DNA of 64,000 bases. Origin: Nonomuraea sp. PA05 (GTDB taxonomy: Bacteria; Actinomycetota; Actinomycetes; Streptosporangiales; Streptosporangiaceae). Where the stretch lies: contig NZ_VSEY01000007.1 in NCBI RefSeq assembly GCF_008086045.1, positions 186,001 to 250,000 of the forward strand, in the 5' to 3' direction. Position numbers and translations under genes: made by a program. A model generated the notes under the pieces. The model was not told where the DNA came from, did no database searches, and saw only the letters and a list, made by a program, of their open reading frames with translations. Below, in pieces: positions 7,172 to 17,616 of the stretch (positions are counted from its first letter, which is position 1; every line of letters starts with the position of its first letter).

Positions 7172-8404
7172 TCATGAGGACGCCAGCGCCCGCTCCAGCG
7201 GGGTGCGGAAGCGTGGGGTGACCCTGACCTCGCCGAGCCAGGCGGCCAGCCCGGCCGCCTCGGCCTCGATCGCGGCCCGCGCCTGCGCGCCCGCGTCCTC
7301 CAGCAGCCGCCAGACGATCTCGCCGTCCGGCCGCTGCGCCCAGCCGCCCACGACCCGGCCGTCCCACCACACCGTCGGGCCCACGTTGCCGCTGCGGTCG
7401 AACAGCTCGGCCCGGTGCTCGCGCGGCAGGTACCAGTCGCGCTCCTGCCAGCCCATCGGCGTCGGATCGAGCGCGGGCAGCAGCGCCGCCCACGGCTCGC
7501 CCGCCGTTGCGTGGGCCGCGCCCCCGCCCGTGCCGCCCGCCGTTGCGTGGGCCGCGCCCTCGCCGGTGCCGCCCGCCGCTGGGTGAGCCGGGCCTTCCCC
7601 GGCGTCGTCCGGCAGCACGTACCCCGTGCCCGCGTCCAGCTCCACCGTCACCGCGCCGACGGCGGCCAGCGCCCGGCGCACGTCCTTGAGCGTCCAGCCG
7701 GTCCACCACTTCAGGTCGGCCTCCGTGCCGGGCCCGAACGCCGCCAGCCAGCGGCTCACCAGCTCCGCCTGCGCCTCGTGCGCGGCCCACTCGGCCATCT
7801 CCGGCGCCAGGCCCCAGTAGTGGGTGCCGCTGACCCACGTGCCGGCCGCGCGGGCCCGCCGTACCAGCAGGCCGTCCATCGCCATCAGCGCCAGCAGCCG
7901 CGAGCCGATGCTCACCACGCCCTCGTACGGCTTGCCCACGGCCACCCTGACCTGCTCGCGCAGCCGCGGCTCCAGCTTGCCCAGCTCGGCCGCGGTCGCG
8001 TCGCCCGAGGCCAGCAGCCGCAGCACGGACGCCTCCACGTCCTTCAGCCGCGCCTCGTCCCAGCCGCCCTCGCCGAACGTCTTCAGCACCGACGCGCGCT
8101 CCCTGCGGGCGATGGCCAGCGCCGAGGAGTGGTGCACGACCGGCACCAGCTCCGCCGGCACCACGAACACCGTGCGCCGCATGCCGGTCATCCGCACCAG
8201 CGTGCGGTCGGCGTACAGGGCTTGCTCGACCGGCTCGGGGCCGGGCGAGGCCAGGCGCGCGCCCGCCGACAGGAACACCGTCGCCGGGTCCGTGCCGTGC
8301 AGCGCCACCACGGACGCCGCCGCCTCCTCCGGGGTGGCCGCCTTGGCCGCCAGCCGGTGCCGCGCCCCGATGCGCGCACGCCGCTGCTGATCAGAAATCC
8401 GCAC
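7172..8404 (-). CDS. Winged-helix DNA-binding protein of the AlkZ (HTH_42) DNA glycosylase family
   Basis: A 410-residue protein of the winged-helix family that includes AlkZ/YcaQ, glycosylases that remove adducts or unhook interstrand crosslinks, although most members are uncharacterised. Supporting blocks are RRARIGARHRLA at the N-terminus, ALHGTDPATVFLSAGARL, FVVPAELVPVVHHSSALAIARRER, and a C-terminal LPALDPTPMGWQERDWYL / NVGPTVWWDGRVVGGWAQ region typical of the family. I chose the GTG at 8404, preceded by GAAGGGGG, over upstream codons that would add up to 93 poorly conserved residues. A 12-residue, three-copy Gly/Ala/His-rich repeat is inserted in the middle (nt 7500-7607). It could also be a regulator. 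It is divergent from the permease gene. Confidence 0.8.
   Translation of the reverse strand: MRISDQQRRARIGARHRLAAKAATPEEAAASVVALHGTDPATVFLSAGARLASPGPEPVEQALYADRTLVRMTGMRRTVFVVPAELVPVVHHSSALAIARRERASVLKTFGEGGWDEARLKDVEASVLRLLASGDATAAELGKLEPRLREQVRVAVGKPYEGVVSIGSRLLALMAMDGLLVRRARAAGTWVSGTHYWGLAPEMAEWAAHEAQAELVSRWLAAFGPGTEADLKWWTGWTLKDVRRALAAVGAVTVELDAGTGYVLPDDAGEGPAHPAAGGTGEGAAHATAGGTGGGAAHATAGEPWAALLPALDPTPMGWQERDWYLPREHRAELFDRSGNVGPTVWWDGRVVGGWAQRPDGEIVWRLLEDAGAQARAAIEAEAAGLAAWLGEVRVTPRFRTPLERALASS
7500..7607. repeat. 36-bp in-frame tandem repeat within the AlkZ-like gene
   Basis: Three 36-bp units (about 7500-7535, 7536-7571, 7572-7607; the third diverged) encode a 12-residue Gly-, Ala- and His-rich stretch repeated inside the AlkZ-like protein. 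The length is a multiple of three, so the frame is kept. It looks like a recent expansion of a loop. Confidence 0.7.
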
Positions 8405-8552
8405 AAACGCCCCCTTCGCCACAGTGAGCCTAGTTGGAGGATCACACATCCGCAGCCGCGTCCGAGGGGTGCCGGTTGATGACCCCGTGCATAGGTTCGC
8501 GGGCGGCGCGGCGGCTCTACTGGAGATCACCCCCCTAACCTGGAGTTGACCC

Positions 8553-9869
8553 ATGAAGAGTGAGGTGCATCCGGTCGACGCCCGCCTGCCGGCCGCGCAA
8601 CTCGGCACGCTCGGGCTGCAGCACGTGCTGGCGATGTACGCGGGAGCCGTGGCGGTGCCGCTCATCGTGGGCGGCGCGCTCAAGCTGCCACCCGACCAGC
8701 TCGCCTATCTGATCAACGCCGACCTGCTGATCAGCGGCATCGCCACGCTCATCCAGTGCGTCGGCGTGTGGCGCTTCGGCGTCCGGCTGCCCATCATGCA
8801 GGGATGCACGTTCGCGGCCGTCACGCCGATGGTGCTGATCGGCACCACCCAGGGCGGGCTGCCCGCCATCTACGGCGCGGTCATCGTCTCGGGGCTGCTC
8901 GTCGTGGCCGTCGCCCCCTACTTCGCCAAGATCGTCAGATTCTTCCCGCCGCTGGTCACCGGCACCATCATCACGATCATCGGGCTCTCGCTGCTGCCGG
9001 TCGCCGCCCGCTGGGCCGCCGGCGGCGCGGGCAGCCCGACGTACGGGGAGCCGCGCAACATCGCGATGGCCGCCGCCGTGCTGCTGTTCATCCTGGCGAT
9101 CTACCGGCTGTCCAAGGGCTTCCTCGGCAGGGTCGCGGTGCTGGCCGGGATCGCGGCGGGCACGCTGGTGGCGATCCCGCTCGGGTTCACCGACTTCTCG
9201 AACGTGGGCTCCGCCGACCTGTTCGGCATCAGCACGCCGTTCGCGTTCGGGTTGCCGACCTTCCAGGTGACGGCGATCATCTCGATGTGCGTGGTCATGC
9301 TCGTCTCCATGACCGAGACCACCGGCGACTTCGTGGCGGTGGCCGAGATGACCGGCTCCGAGCTGACCCCGCGGCGGCTGGCGGACGGGCTGCGCGCCGA
9401 CGGGTTCTCCACCGCGCTCGGCGGCGTGTTCAACACCTTCCCCTACACCGCCTTCGCCCAGAACGTCGGCCTCGTCGGGCTGACCGGCGTGCGCAGCCGC
9501 TGGGTCGTGGCGACAGCCGGCGGCATCCTGGTGCTGCTCGGCCTCATCCCCGTGCTCGGCGCGGTGATCGCGGCCATCCCGCAGCCGGTGCTGGGCGGCG
9601 CGGGCATCGCCATGTTCGGCACCGTGGCCGCGTCCGGCATCCGCACGCTGGCGAAGGTGAGCTACGAGGGCAACCACAACCTGGTCATCGTGGCCGTGTC
9701 CATCGGCGTGGCCGCCATCCCGGTCGGCGCGCCGGACTTCTACGACCAGTTCCCCCACTGGGCCCAGACCATCCTGGACAGCGGCATCAGCACCGGCAGC
9801 CTGGTGGTGATCACCCTGAACCTGGTCTTCAACCACCTGCGGTCCGCCCCGGCCGAACGCGGGATGTGA
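8553..9869 (+). CDS. NCS2-family purine permease (urate/xanthine:cation symporter type)
   Basis: Nucleobase-cation symporter-2 (NAT/NCS2) family transporter with about 12-14 membrane segments over 438 residues. The family signature appears as QNVGLVGLTGVRSR, and SMTETTGDFVAVAEMTG supplies the conserved TM8 Glu and its surroundings used in substrate binding. Members import xanthine, urate or uracil with protons. Sitting directly before glycerate kinase, allantoinase and allantoicase, and near uricase, it most likely imports urate or xanthine. The ATG at 8553 has GGAG seven bases upstream. A strong 16-bp hairpin follows the stop. Uracil specificity cannot be excluded from sequence alone. Confidence 0.88.
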   Translation: MKSEVHPVDARLPAAQLGTLGLQHVLAMYAGAVAVPLIVGGALKLPPDQLAYLINADLLISGIATLIQCVGVWRFGVRLPIMQGCTFAAVTPMVLIGTTQGGLPAIYGAVIVSGLLVVAVAPYFAKIVRFFPPLVTGTIITIIGLSLLPVAARWAAGGAGSPTYGEPRNIAMAAAVLLFILAIYRLSKGFLGRVAVLAGIAAGTLVAIPLGFTDFSNVGSADLFGISTPFAFGLPTFQVTAIISMCVVMLVSMTETTGDFVAVAEMTGSELTPRRLADGLRADGFSTALGGVFNTFPYTAFAQNVGLVGLTGVRSRWVVATAGGILVLLGLIPVLGAVIAAIPQPVLGGAGIAMFGTVAASGIRTLAKVSYEGNHNLVIVAVSIGVAAIPVGAPDFYDQFPHWAQTILDSGISTGSLVVITLNLVFNHLRSAPAERGM

Positions 9870-9877
9870 TGATGAGT

Positions 9878-9916
9878 CACGCCTTCCTGCCCGCTCGCAC
9901 CGGGCAGGAAGGCGTG
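9878..9916. terminator. 16-bp perfect hairpin between permease and glycerate kinase
   Basis: Positions 9878-9893 pair perfectly with 9901-9916 around a 7-base loop (CTCGCAC). It starts nine bases past the permease stop and ends 36 bases before the glycerate kinase start. A short T-poor tail follows, so it may be a terminator, a processing site that lowers downstream expression, or an operator. Confidence 0.6.
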
Positions 9917-9951
9917 TCTGGACATTGTTCATCATCAGGTGGGAGTTCGTA

Positions 9952-11109
9952 GTGGTTCAGCATGTTCTGGTCGCCCCGGACAAGTTCAAGGGGACGCTGA
10001 CGGCCGCCGAGGTGTGCTCGCGGGTGTCGGCCGGGCTCGGCGTGCCCACGGTGGAGCTCCCGGTCGCCGACGGCGGTGACGGCACCGTGGACGCCGCCGT
10101 GGCCTGCGGCTTCGAGCGGATCACGATCGAGGTGACCGGGCCGACGGGCGAGCGCGTCCCCGCCTCCTACGCCTGGCAGCCCGCCGGCACCGCCGTGGTC
10201 GAGCTGTCGGAGGCGTCCGGACTGCGCCGCCTGCCGGGCGACCGCGAGCCGCTGACCGCCACCAGCTACGGCACCGGCGAGCTGGTCGCCGACGCCGTGC
10301 GGCGCGGTGCCAAGCGCGTGGTGCTCGGTCTCGGCGGCAGCGCCTGCACCGACGGGGGAGCGGGCATGGCCCAGGCGCTCGGCGCCCGCCTGCTGGACGC
10401 GGACGGCGGCGACCTGCCCAGGGGCGGCGCGGCGCTGAAGGACCTGGCCCGCATCGACATGTCGGGCTTCCTCGACGTCTCCGGCGTCGAGTTCGTCGTG
10501 GCGAGCGACGTCGACAACCCGCTGCTCGGCCCGCACGGCGCCGCCGCCGTCTACGGCCCGCAGAAGGGCGCCACGCCTGACGACGTGAAAACCCTGGAGG
10601 CGGCGCTGGCCCGCCTGGCCGCCGTGGCCACCGCCACGCACGGGCTGATGGGCGCCGTCGAGCACGACGACGTGGTGCGCGCCATGGGCGTGGCGGGCGC
10701 GCCGGGCGCGGGCGCGGCGGGCGGGGTCGGGTTCGCGGCGCTGGCGTTCCTGCACGCCGAGATCAGGCCCGGCATCGACTACCTGCTCGACCTGCTCGGC
10801 TTCGGCGAGCTGGTGCGGGGGGCCCGCCTGGTGATCACCGGTGAGGGTTCGCTGGACGAGCAGTCGCTGCGCGGCAAGGCCCCCGTCGGCGTGGCGCAGG
10901 CCGCCGCCAGGGCCGGCGTGCCCGTGGTGGCCGTCTGCGGGCGCCGCACGCTCACCGACGCCCAGCTGCAGGCTGCCGGCATCGAGGCCGCCTACGCCCT
11001 GACCGACCTGGAGCCCGACCCGGCCCGCTGCATGGCCGAGGCCGGGCCGCTGCTCGAACGCCTCGCCACCCGGCTCGCCGCCGACCGCCACCTGGAGGGC
11101 AATGGATGA
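9952..11109 (+). CDS. Glycerate kinase (glycerate 2-kinase, GlxK/GarK family)
   Basis: Phosphorylates glycerate to 2-phosphoglycerate. In allantoin degradation, glyoxylate is converted through tartronate semialdehyde to glycerate, and this kinase feeds it into glycolysis. The 385-residue protein has APDKFKGTLTA at the N-terminus, PVADGGDGT and LGLGGSACTDGGAGM, the standard blocks of the family. I chose the GTG at 9952, which has GGTGGGAG six bases upstream; an upstream TTG at 9925 lies close to the hairpin. The stop overlaps the allantoinase start (ATGA at 11106), tying it to ureide use. Enzymes for glyoxylate carboligation and tartronate semialdehyde reduction are not in the window. Confidence 0.92.
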   Translation: MVQHVLVAPDKFKGTLTAAEVCSRVSAGLGVPTVELPVADGGDGTVDAAVACGFERITIEVTGPTGERVPASYAWQPAGTAVVELSEASGLRRLPGDREPLTATSYGTGELVADAVRRGAKRVVLGLGGSACTDGGAGMAQALGARLLDADGGDLPRGGAALKDLARIDMSGFLDVSGVEFVVASDVDNPLLGPHGAAAVYGPQKGATPDDVKTLEAALARLAAVATATHGLMGAVEHDDVVRAMGVAGAPGAGAAGGVGFAALAFLHAEIRPGIDYLLDLLGFGELVRGARLVITGEGSLDEQSLRGKAPVGVAQAAARAGVPVVAVCGRRTLTDAQLQAAGIEAAYALTDLEPDPARCMAEAGPLLERLATRLAADRHLEGNG

Positions 11110-12416
11110 CCCCTTTCGAGCTCGTCGTCAGATCCCGCAGGACCGTCACCCCCGAGGGGGAGCGGGCCGCCGCCGTCGCCGTACGGGGTGAGAGGATCGC
11201 CGCCCTGTACGACTACGCCGCGCCCCTGCCCGCGGCCGAGGACGTGGACCTGCGCGACCTGGCCCTGCTGCCCGGCCTGGTCGACACGCACGTGCACGTC
11301 AACGAGCCAGGCCGGACCCACTGGGAGGGCTTCGACTCCGCCACCAGGGCCGCGGCGGCCGGCGGCGTCACCACGATCGTGGACATGCCGCTCAACTCGC
11401 TGCCGCCCACCGTCTCCTGCGAGGCGCTCGACGCCAAGCTGCGGGCCGCCGAGGGGCAGTGCCACGTGGACGTCGGGTTCTGGGGCGGCGCCGTGCCCGG
11501 CAACGCCAAGGACCTCGCGCCGCTGCACGCCCGCGGCGTCCACGGGTTCAAGTGCTTCATGTCGCCGTCGGGCGTGGAGGAGTTCCCGCCGCTGGCCGGC
11601 GCGGAGCTGCGGGCCGCGCTGAAGGAGATCGCCGGGTTCGGCGGGATGATGATCGTGCACGCGGAGGACCCCGAGCTGCTGGCCGAGCCCGCCGGGCCGG
11701 GCTACGGGGAGTTCCTCGCCTCGCGGCCCGGCGCGTCCGAGCGCAGCGCCGTCGCCCAGGTCGTCCGGCTGGCTGAGGAGACCGGGTGCCGGGTGCACGT
11801 CCTGCACGTCTCCAGCGCCGAGTGCCTGGAGGTGCTGGAGGACGCCCGGGCGCGCGGCCTGCCGGTCTCCGCCGAGACGTGCCCCCACTACCTGACACTG
11901 GCGGCCGAGCAGGTGCCCGAGGGCGCGACCACGTACAAGTGCTGCCCGCCGATCCGCTCGCGCGCCAACCGCGACCTGCTCTGGGACGGGCTCGCGCGCG
12001 GCGTGCTGAGCTGCGTCGTGTCCGACCACTCGCCCTCGACGGCCGACCTCAAGGTGCCCGACTTCGCCGCCGCCTGGGGCGGCATCGCCTCGCTCCAGCT
12101 CGGGCTCACGGCGGTGTGGACGGAGGCCGCCACCAGAGGGCACAAGCTTGCGGACGTGGTCCGCTGGATGTCGGCCAACCCGGCCGCCCTGGCCAGCATC
12201 CCCCGAAAAGGCGCGATAAAAGCCGGTAACGATGCCGATCTCGTGGCATTCGACCCCGAAGCCGACACGCTCGTCGACGCCGCCCGCCTCCACCACAAGA
12301 ACCCCGTCACCCCCTACCACGGCCGCACCCTCAAGGGCGCCGTCCTGACCACCTGGCTGCGCGGCCGTCCGGTGGACGGCTCGCCACACGGACGACTGCT
12401 CCTGGAGGTGCGGTAG
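11106..12416 (+). CDS. allB: Allantoinase
   Basis: Allantoinase hydrolyses allantoin to allantoate. The 436-residue amidohydrolase shows HVHVNEPGRTHWEGF (metal-binding His pair), GFKCFM with the Lys that is carboxylated to bridge the two metals, HAEDPE and HVLHVSS with further metal His residues, and VSDHSPS with the catalytic Asp. The AGGVTTIVDMPLNS block distinguishes allantoinase from dihydroorotase, which is encoded separately in this window at 38.5 kb. Its ATG overlaps the glycerate kinase stop, and the allantoicase gene begins on the base after its own stop, giving a three-gene translationally coupled unit. Confidence 0.95.
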   Translation: MTPFELVVRSRRTVTPEGERAAAVAVRGERIAALYDYAAPLPAAEDVDLRDLALLPGLVDTHVHVNEPGRTHWEGFDSATRAAAAGGVTTIVDMPLNSLPPTVSCEALDAKLRAAEGQCHVDVGFWGGAVPGNAKDLAPLHARGVHGFKCFMSPSGVEEFPPLAGAELRAALKEIAGFGGMMIVHAEDPELLAEPAGPGYGEFLASRPGASERSAVAQVVRLAEETGCRVHVLHVSSAECLEVLEDARARGLPVSAETCPHYLTLAAEQVPEGATTYKCCPPIRSRANRDLLWDGLARGVLSCVVSDHSPSTADLKVPDFAAAWGGIASLQLGLTAVWTEAATRGHKLADVVRWMSANPAALASIPRKGAIKAGNDADLVAFDPEADTLVDAARLHHKNPVTPYHGRTLKGAVLTTWLRGRPVDGSPHGRLLLEVR

Positions 12417-13361
12417 ATGAGTTCCTTCCACCGGCTGCCCGACCTGGCCCTGCGCTCCCACGGCGGCTCGGTGACGGCCGCCAGCGACGAGTCGTTCGCC
12501 GAGAAGGAGAGCCTGATCAGGCCGGGCAGGCCCGGCTTCCGGCCGGAGACCTTCGGCAACAAGGGGCAGGTGTACGACGGCTGGGAGACCCGGCGCAGGC
12601 GCGAGCCGGGGCACGACTGGGCGGTGGTGCGGCTGGGGATGCCGGGCGTGATCCGGGGCGTGGTGATCGACACCGCCTGGTTCAAGGGCAACTACCCCAC
12701 CCACGCCCGCGTGGCGGCCACCGCTGTCGAGGGGCATCCGTCGCCGGCCGAGGTGCTGGCGGCGCCGTGGACCGAGATCGTGCCGCTCTCGCCGCTCAAG
12801 GGCGACGCCGAGCACGCCTTCGAGGTGCTCGACGAGGGCCGGTACACGCACGTGCGGCTCGACATCCACCCGGACGGCGGCGTCGCCCGGCTGCGCGTGC
12901 ACGGGGAGGTCAGGCCCGACCTGTCCGTCCACGACGGGCTCGGGCTCGACCTGGCCGCGCTCGCGAACGGCGGGCTCGTCACCGCCTGCTCCGACGAGTT
13001 CTACTCGGCGCCCAACAACGTCATCGCGCCGGGGCTGGCCAGGCACCAGGCGGAGGGCTGGGAGACCGCTCGGCGGCGGGGCGGGGGCAACGACTGGCTC
13101 GTCATCCGGCTGGCCGGGCGGGGCGTCGTCCGGCTGGCCGAGATCGACACCACCAACCTGCTGTTCAACTCGCCCGGCGCGGTGGCGCTGACCGGGGTGG
13201 ACGGGGAGCGTGAGGTCGAGCTGCTGCCCAGGACGCGGCTGCAGCCCGACACGCCGCACCGCTTCCGGCTCGCGGCCGAGGAGCCGGTCACGCATGTGCG
13301 GGTGGACATCTACCCGGACGGAGGGCTCGCCCGGGTGCGCCTGCACGGCCACCTGGCCTGA
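12417..13361 (+). CDS. alc: Allantoicase
   Basis: Allantoicase splits allantoate into urea and ureidoglycolate. The 314 residues form two homologous halves, each with the jelly-roll allantoicase repeat: residues about 10-165 (GNKGQVYDGWETRRRREPGHDWAVVR) and about 175-314 (the GWETARRRGGGNDWLVIRL region), each ending with a HVRLDIHPDGG or HVRVDIYPDGG block. Length is close to the bacterial norm. It begins immediately after the allantoinase stop and ends before a hairpin that separates it from the convergent kinase gene. Ureidoglycolate lyase, needed to finish the pathway to glyoxylate, is not in the window. Confidence 0.94.
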   Translation: MSSFHRLPDLALRSHGGSVTAASDESFAEKESLIRPGRPGFRPETFGNKGQVYDGWETRRRREPGHDWAVVRLGMPGVIRGVVIDTAWFKGNYPTHARVAATAVEGHPSPAEVLAAPWTEIVPLSPLKGDAEHAFEVLDEGRYTHVRLDIHPDGGVARLRVHGEVRPDLSVHDGLGLDLAALANGGLVTACSDEFYSAPNNVIAPGLARHQAEGWETARRRGGGNDWLVIRLAGRGVVRLAEIDTTNLLFNSPGAVALTGVDGEREVELLPRTRLQPDTPHRFRLAAEEPVTHVRVDIYPDGGLARVRLHGHLA

Positions 13362-13403
13362 CGGCCTGAGACGCGTGCCCGAGACCGCCCCGCCTGGCCG
13401 CCG

Positions 13404-13432
13404 CGCGTGCCCGTTCGCTCACCGGGCACGCG
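13404..13432. terminator. Hairpin between alc and the convergent PASTA kinase gene
   Basis: A perfect 10-bp stem pairs 13404-13413 with 13423-13432 around a 9-base loop. It lies between two converging stop codons and probably terminates transcription in both directions. Confidence 0.65.
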
Positions 13433-13440
13433 TTCGGGCG

Positions 13441-15363
13441 TCACTGCCAGAGGTAGACGGTGCTCCCGGCCGGTCGCTCGCTGTTCGGCAGCGGCCGCTG
13501 GTACTGCACCACGCCGCCCCCGCCCAGCCGCTGCACCTGTACCCGGAAGCCCAGCGCCTCCAGCTCGGCCTTCGCGTCGTTGACGTTCTTGCCGATCACC
13601 CCGGGCACCAGCGCGAACTGCTCGTCGTCCCTGGCCTCGCCGTGCTTGCGGAAGAAGTCCCAGATGTCGGTCTGGCAGCGCGCCACCGTCACCATGACCT
13701 GCGCGTTCTTGTCCACCTCGGACTTCGCCTTCGGCGCCTGGGCGATGACGGTGCACGGCTCCGCGTCGTCGTCGACCTCGTTGACCTGCACCTGGAAGCC
13801 CTGACGGCTGAGGAACTCGGCGGCCTGGTCCTTCGGCATCCCGCTCACGTCGGGCATGGTGAGCCCGGCGCTGACGTAGATGTTGACCTTGGCGCCTTCC
13901 TTCAGCTTCTCGCCCGACTGCGGTGAGGTGCGGATCACCCGGTCGCGCTCGACCTCCTGGTTGGCCAGGCGCTTGACCGTGCCGACGCTCAGCCCGGCCC
14001 CGGCGATCTCGGCGCGGGCCTCGTTCGCGGTCTTGCCCTCGACGTTGGGCACCATGATGCGCTTGGGCCCGAGCGAGGGCACCAGCGTGATCGTGGAGCC
14101 CTTCTCCAGCTCGGACTTGGCCGCCGGGTCGGTGCTGAGGACCAGGCCCTCGGCCACCTTCTCGTCGTACTGGCCCTCGGCCTTGCGCATCACCAGCCCG
14201 GCGCCCGTGAGGTTCTTCTCCGCGGCGGCGAGGTTCTGGCCGACCAGGTCGGGCACGGTGACGTACTCGGGCTGGGCGAAGTACCACCCCGTCAGCCCGA
14301 CTGCCACCACCATCACGGCGGCGAGCAGCACCAGGAACCAGTTGGGGCGGAACCCGCGCCGCTGCCGGGGCGCCTCGGCCCGCGGCTGGATCAGCGTGTG
14401 CCCCGCCGGAGGCGGCATCGGCGACGGGCCGAGCGGCATCGAGACCGTGCCCTGGGGCGGGCCGAGCGGCTGCGAATGCGACATGACCGGGCCGGTGCCC
14501 GGCGGGATCGTCGTGCGCGGCAGCATGCGGTGCGCGTCCACGGCGGCCACGAGCATCGCGGTCGCGTCGGCGGGGCGGTGCTCGGGCTCGCGGGCGGTCG
14601 CGCTCGCCACCAGCGTGTCGACCAGCGGCGGCACCTCAGGCACCAGCGACGACGGCGCCGGGACCGTGTCGTGGACGTGCCGGTAGGCCACCGACATCGG
14701 GGTCTCGCCGTCGTACGGCTGCTGCCCTGTCACCAGCTCGAACAGCATGATGCCCGCGGCGTACACGTCGCTGCGCACGTCGGCGGCGCCGGTGATGACC
14801 TGCTCCGGCGCCATGTAGCCGACCGTGCCGATCATCACGCCGGTACGGGTCTGGTTCGTCGCCTCGATCGCCTTGGCCAGGCCGAAGTCGACCACCTTGA
14901 CCCGGCCGTCGTCGGTCATCAGGACGTTCTCGGGCTTAACGTCGCGGTGGACCATCCCGGCCTGGTGGGCGGCGCCGAGCGCGGCGAGCACCGGGATCAT
15001 GATCTCGAGCGCCTCCCGGGCGGGCAGCCTGCCGCGATCGCGGAGGATGTCGCGCAGGGTGCGGCCAGGGACGTACTCCATCGACAGGTAGACGACGTCG
15101 TTGTCGGTGCCCTGGTCGAAGACGTGCACCACGTTGGGGTGCGAGAGGCTGGCGACCGACTTCGCCTCGCCGATGAACCTCCGGACGAACGCCGGGTCCT
15201 CGGCGAGCGAGCGGTGCATGACCTTCAGCGCCACCGTCCGGTCGAGCCGGATGTCCAGCGCCAGGTAGACGGTCGCCATACCGCCCCGGGCGATCCGGCT
15301 CTCGATGCGGTAGCGCCCATCGAGGAGCCGCCCGACCAGGGGGTCCGCAGTCGTCGTATCCAC
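13441..15363 (-). CDS. Membrane Ser/Thr protein kinase with four PASTA domains
   Basis: A 640-residue transmembrane kinase of the PknB/StkP class that senses peptidoglycan or lipid II and phosphorylates cytosolic targets. The kinase domain spans about residues 15-275: ARGGMATVY glycine loop, Lys47 in VALKVM, HRDVKPEN (His139, Asp141, Asn146), DFG at 159-161 and APE at 185-187. A Pro-rich linker follows, then one membrane helix (about 341-361) and four PASTA repeats (about 366-433, 434-502, 503-572 and 589-640). The catalytic set is complete. It lies in the neighbourhood of an Rv2175c-like DNA-binding protein, a prenyl synthase and metF, the setting of pknL in mycobacteria, although mycobacterial PknL lacks PASTA domains. 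It lies downstream of the thiO-thiS-thiG genes on the same strand. Confidence 0.95.
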   Translation of the reverse strand: MDTTTADPLVGRLLDGRYRIESRIARGGMATVYLALDIRLDRTVALKVMHRSLAEDPAFVRRFIGEAKSVASLSHPNVVHVFDQGTDNDVVYLSMEYVPGRTLRDILRDRGRLPAREALEIMIPVLAALGAAHQAGMVHRDVKPENVLMTDDGRVKVVDFGLAKAIEATNQTRTGVMIGTVGYMAPEQVITGAADVRSDVYAAGIMLFELVTGQQPYDGETPMSVAYRHVHDTVPAPSSLVPEVPPLVDTLVASATAREPEHRPADATAMLVAAVDAHRMLPRTTIPPGTGPVMSHSQPLGPPQGTVSMPLGPSPMPPPAGHTLIQPRAEAPRQRRGFRPNWFLVLLAAVMVVAVGLTGWYFAQPEYVTVPDLVGQNLAAAEKNLTGAGLVMRKAEGQYDEKVAEGLVLSTDPAAKSELEKGSTITLVPSLGPKRIMVPNVEGKTANEARAEIAGAGLSVGTVKRLANQEVERDRVIRTSPQSGEKLKEGAKVNIYVSAGLTMPDVSGMPKDQAAEFLSRQGFQVQVNEVDDDAEPCTVIAQAPKAKSEVDKNAQVMVTVARCQTDIWDFFRKHGEARDDEQFALVPGVIGKNVNDAKAELEALGFRVQVQRLGGGGVVQYQRPLPNSERPAGSTVYLWQ

Positions 15364-15461
15364 CCCGCCGAGTTTACGGGCGTTTTGCCACCGGCATGGC
15401 CCTAGCGCCCGAAACCGATGCGGAGACGTTCTCGATGGAACGCCTCCGCCCCCGGTTCCAC

Positions 15462-15496
15462 GGCGTCCCGGGGCTGGATTTTCTGGGACGCCCCGG
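15462..15496. terminator. Hairpin between thiG and the kinase gene
   Basis: GGCGTCCC (15462-15469) pairs with GGGACGCC (15485-15492), and an alternative pairing CCGGGG/CCCCGG (15468-15473/15491-15496) overlaps it. The structure lies just past the thiG stop on the minus strand, before the kinase start at 15363, and probably ends the thi transcript. Confidence 0.5.
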
Positions 15497-15500
15497 CGTG

Positions 15501-16445
<945 letters not shown>

Positions 16446-16449
<4 letters not shown>

Positions 16450-17609
16450 GAAAATCTCCCCGGCGCGCACAGCGCCGCCAGCTCGCTCTCCTCGCCCGGC
16501 AGATCGCCCAGCAACATCGCGGTCGTCAGCGGGGCGAGCAGCACGCCGCCCCGGTGATGCCCCGTCGCGTACACCAGGCCCGGCGTCCCGCTCGGGCCGA
16601 TCAGCGGCAGGTTGTCCGGCGTTCCCGGCCGCAGCCCCGCCACCACGTCGGCGACCTCCAGCTCGGTGACGCCCGGCACCAGCTCCCTGGCGTCCCGCAG
16701 CAGCTCGTAGAGCCCGCCCGCCGTCACCTTGGTGTCGAAGCCCATCTCCTCCTGCGTGGCCCCGACCACCAGCTCGCCGTCGCCCCTCGGGACCAGGTAG
16801 ACGGACGAGCCGTGCACCGCGCCGCGTACGCACCGGCTGAGCAGCGGCTGCGGCGAGCGCAACCGCATGATCTGGCCCTTGACCGGCCGCACCGGCACCT
16901 CGGCCAGCCCCGAGCTCCACGCCCCAGCCGCCAGCACGACCCGATCACCGCGCACCTCGCCGCCCGTGCCGTCCTCTGACTCGGGTGGCGCCAGGCGTAC
17001 TCCGGAGACGCGGTCGCCGTCCCGCAGCAGCTCGGACGCGCGCGCCCGCACCACAGGGACGCCCCGCCGCTCCAGCGCCGACAGCAGGGCCGCCGTCACG
17101 CGCCTGGGGTCCACCCACGCGTCGCCGGGGGCCAGGAGGCCGCCGCGCACGGAGGGGGCGAGCATGGGCTCCAGGCGGCGGCACTCGCGGCCGGTGAGCC
17201 GCTCGACCGGCAGGCCCAGCTTCTCCATGTACGCGGCCAGCTCGCCGAGCGCCTCCAGGTCGTCGGCTCCGAACGCGACGTCCAGCGTCCCGTCCGCCCG
17301 CAGGTCCAGCGCCCGCACATCAGCGAACCCCGGCCCGGCGTTCTGGCCTGGCGGGGCGTCCGGGGTCAGGCCCGCGTCGGCGGCCAGCTCGGCGGCGAAG
17401 GCGGGCCAGCGGCGCAGCGACGCCACCCCCAGCCGCAGCAACGGCGCCTCCGTGAAGGTCACCTCGCTGACCGGGGCCAGCATCCCCGCCGCCGCGTACG
17501 AGGCCCCTCTGCCTGGAGCCGGATCCACCACGGTGACGGGCCGCCCGGAGCGTGCCATCCGCCAGGCCACCGACAGCCCGACGACCCCGCCGCCAACGAT
17601 CACATCCAC
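16446..17609 (-). CDS. thiO: Glycine oxidase ThiO
   Basis: An FAD-dependent D-amino-acid-oxidase-fold enzyme that oxidises glycine to dehydroglycine for thiazole formation. The 387-residue protein starts with the dinucleotide-binding VDVIVGGGVVGLSVAWRMA and has GASYAAAGMLAPVSE and C-terminal LPLIGPSGTPGLVYATGHHRGGVLLAP, both typical of ThiO. I chose the GTG at 17609, which has GAAGGGAG seven bases upstream. The ATG at 17630 is part of the conserved 3' segment of the TPP riboswitch and should not be the start. It overlaps thiS by four bases. Confidence 0.92.
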
Positions 17610-17616
17610 ATGCGCT

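Noticed and set aside
8405..8683. N-terminal extension of the AlkZ-like protein to 8683
   Set aside because: The added 93 residues are low in family-like pattern, overlap the promoter region of the divergent permease, and GTG 8404 has a good ribosome site.
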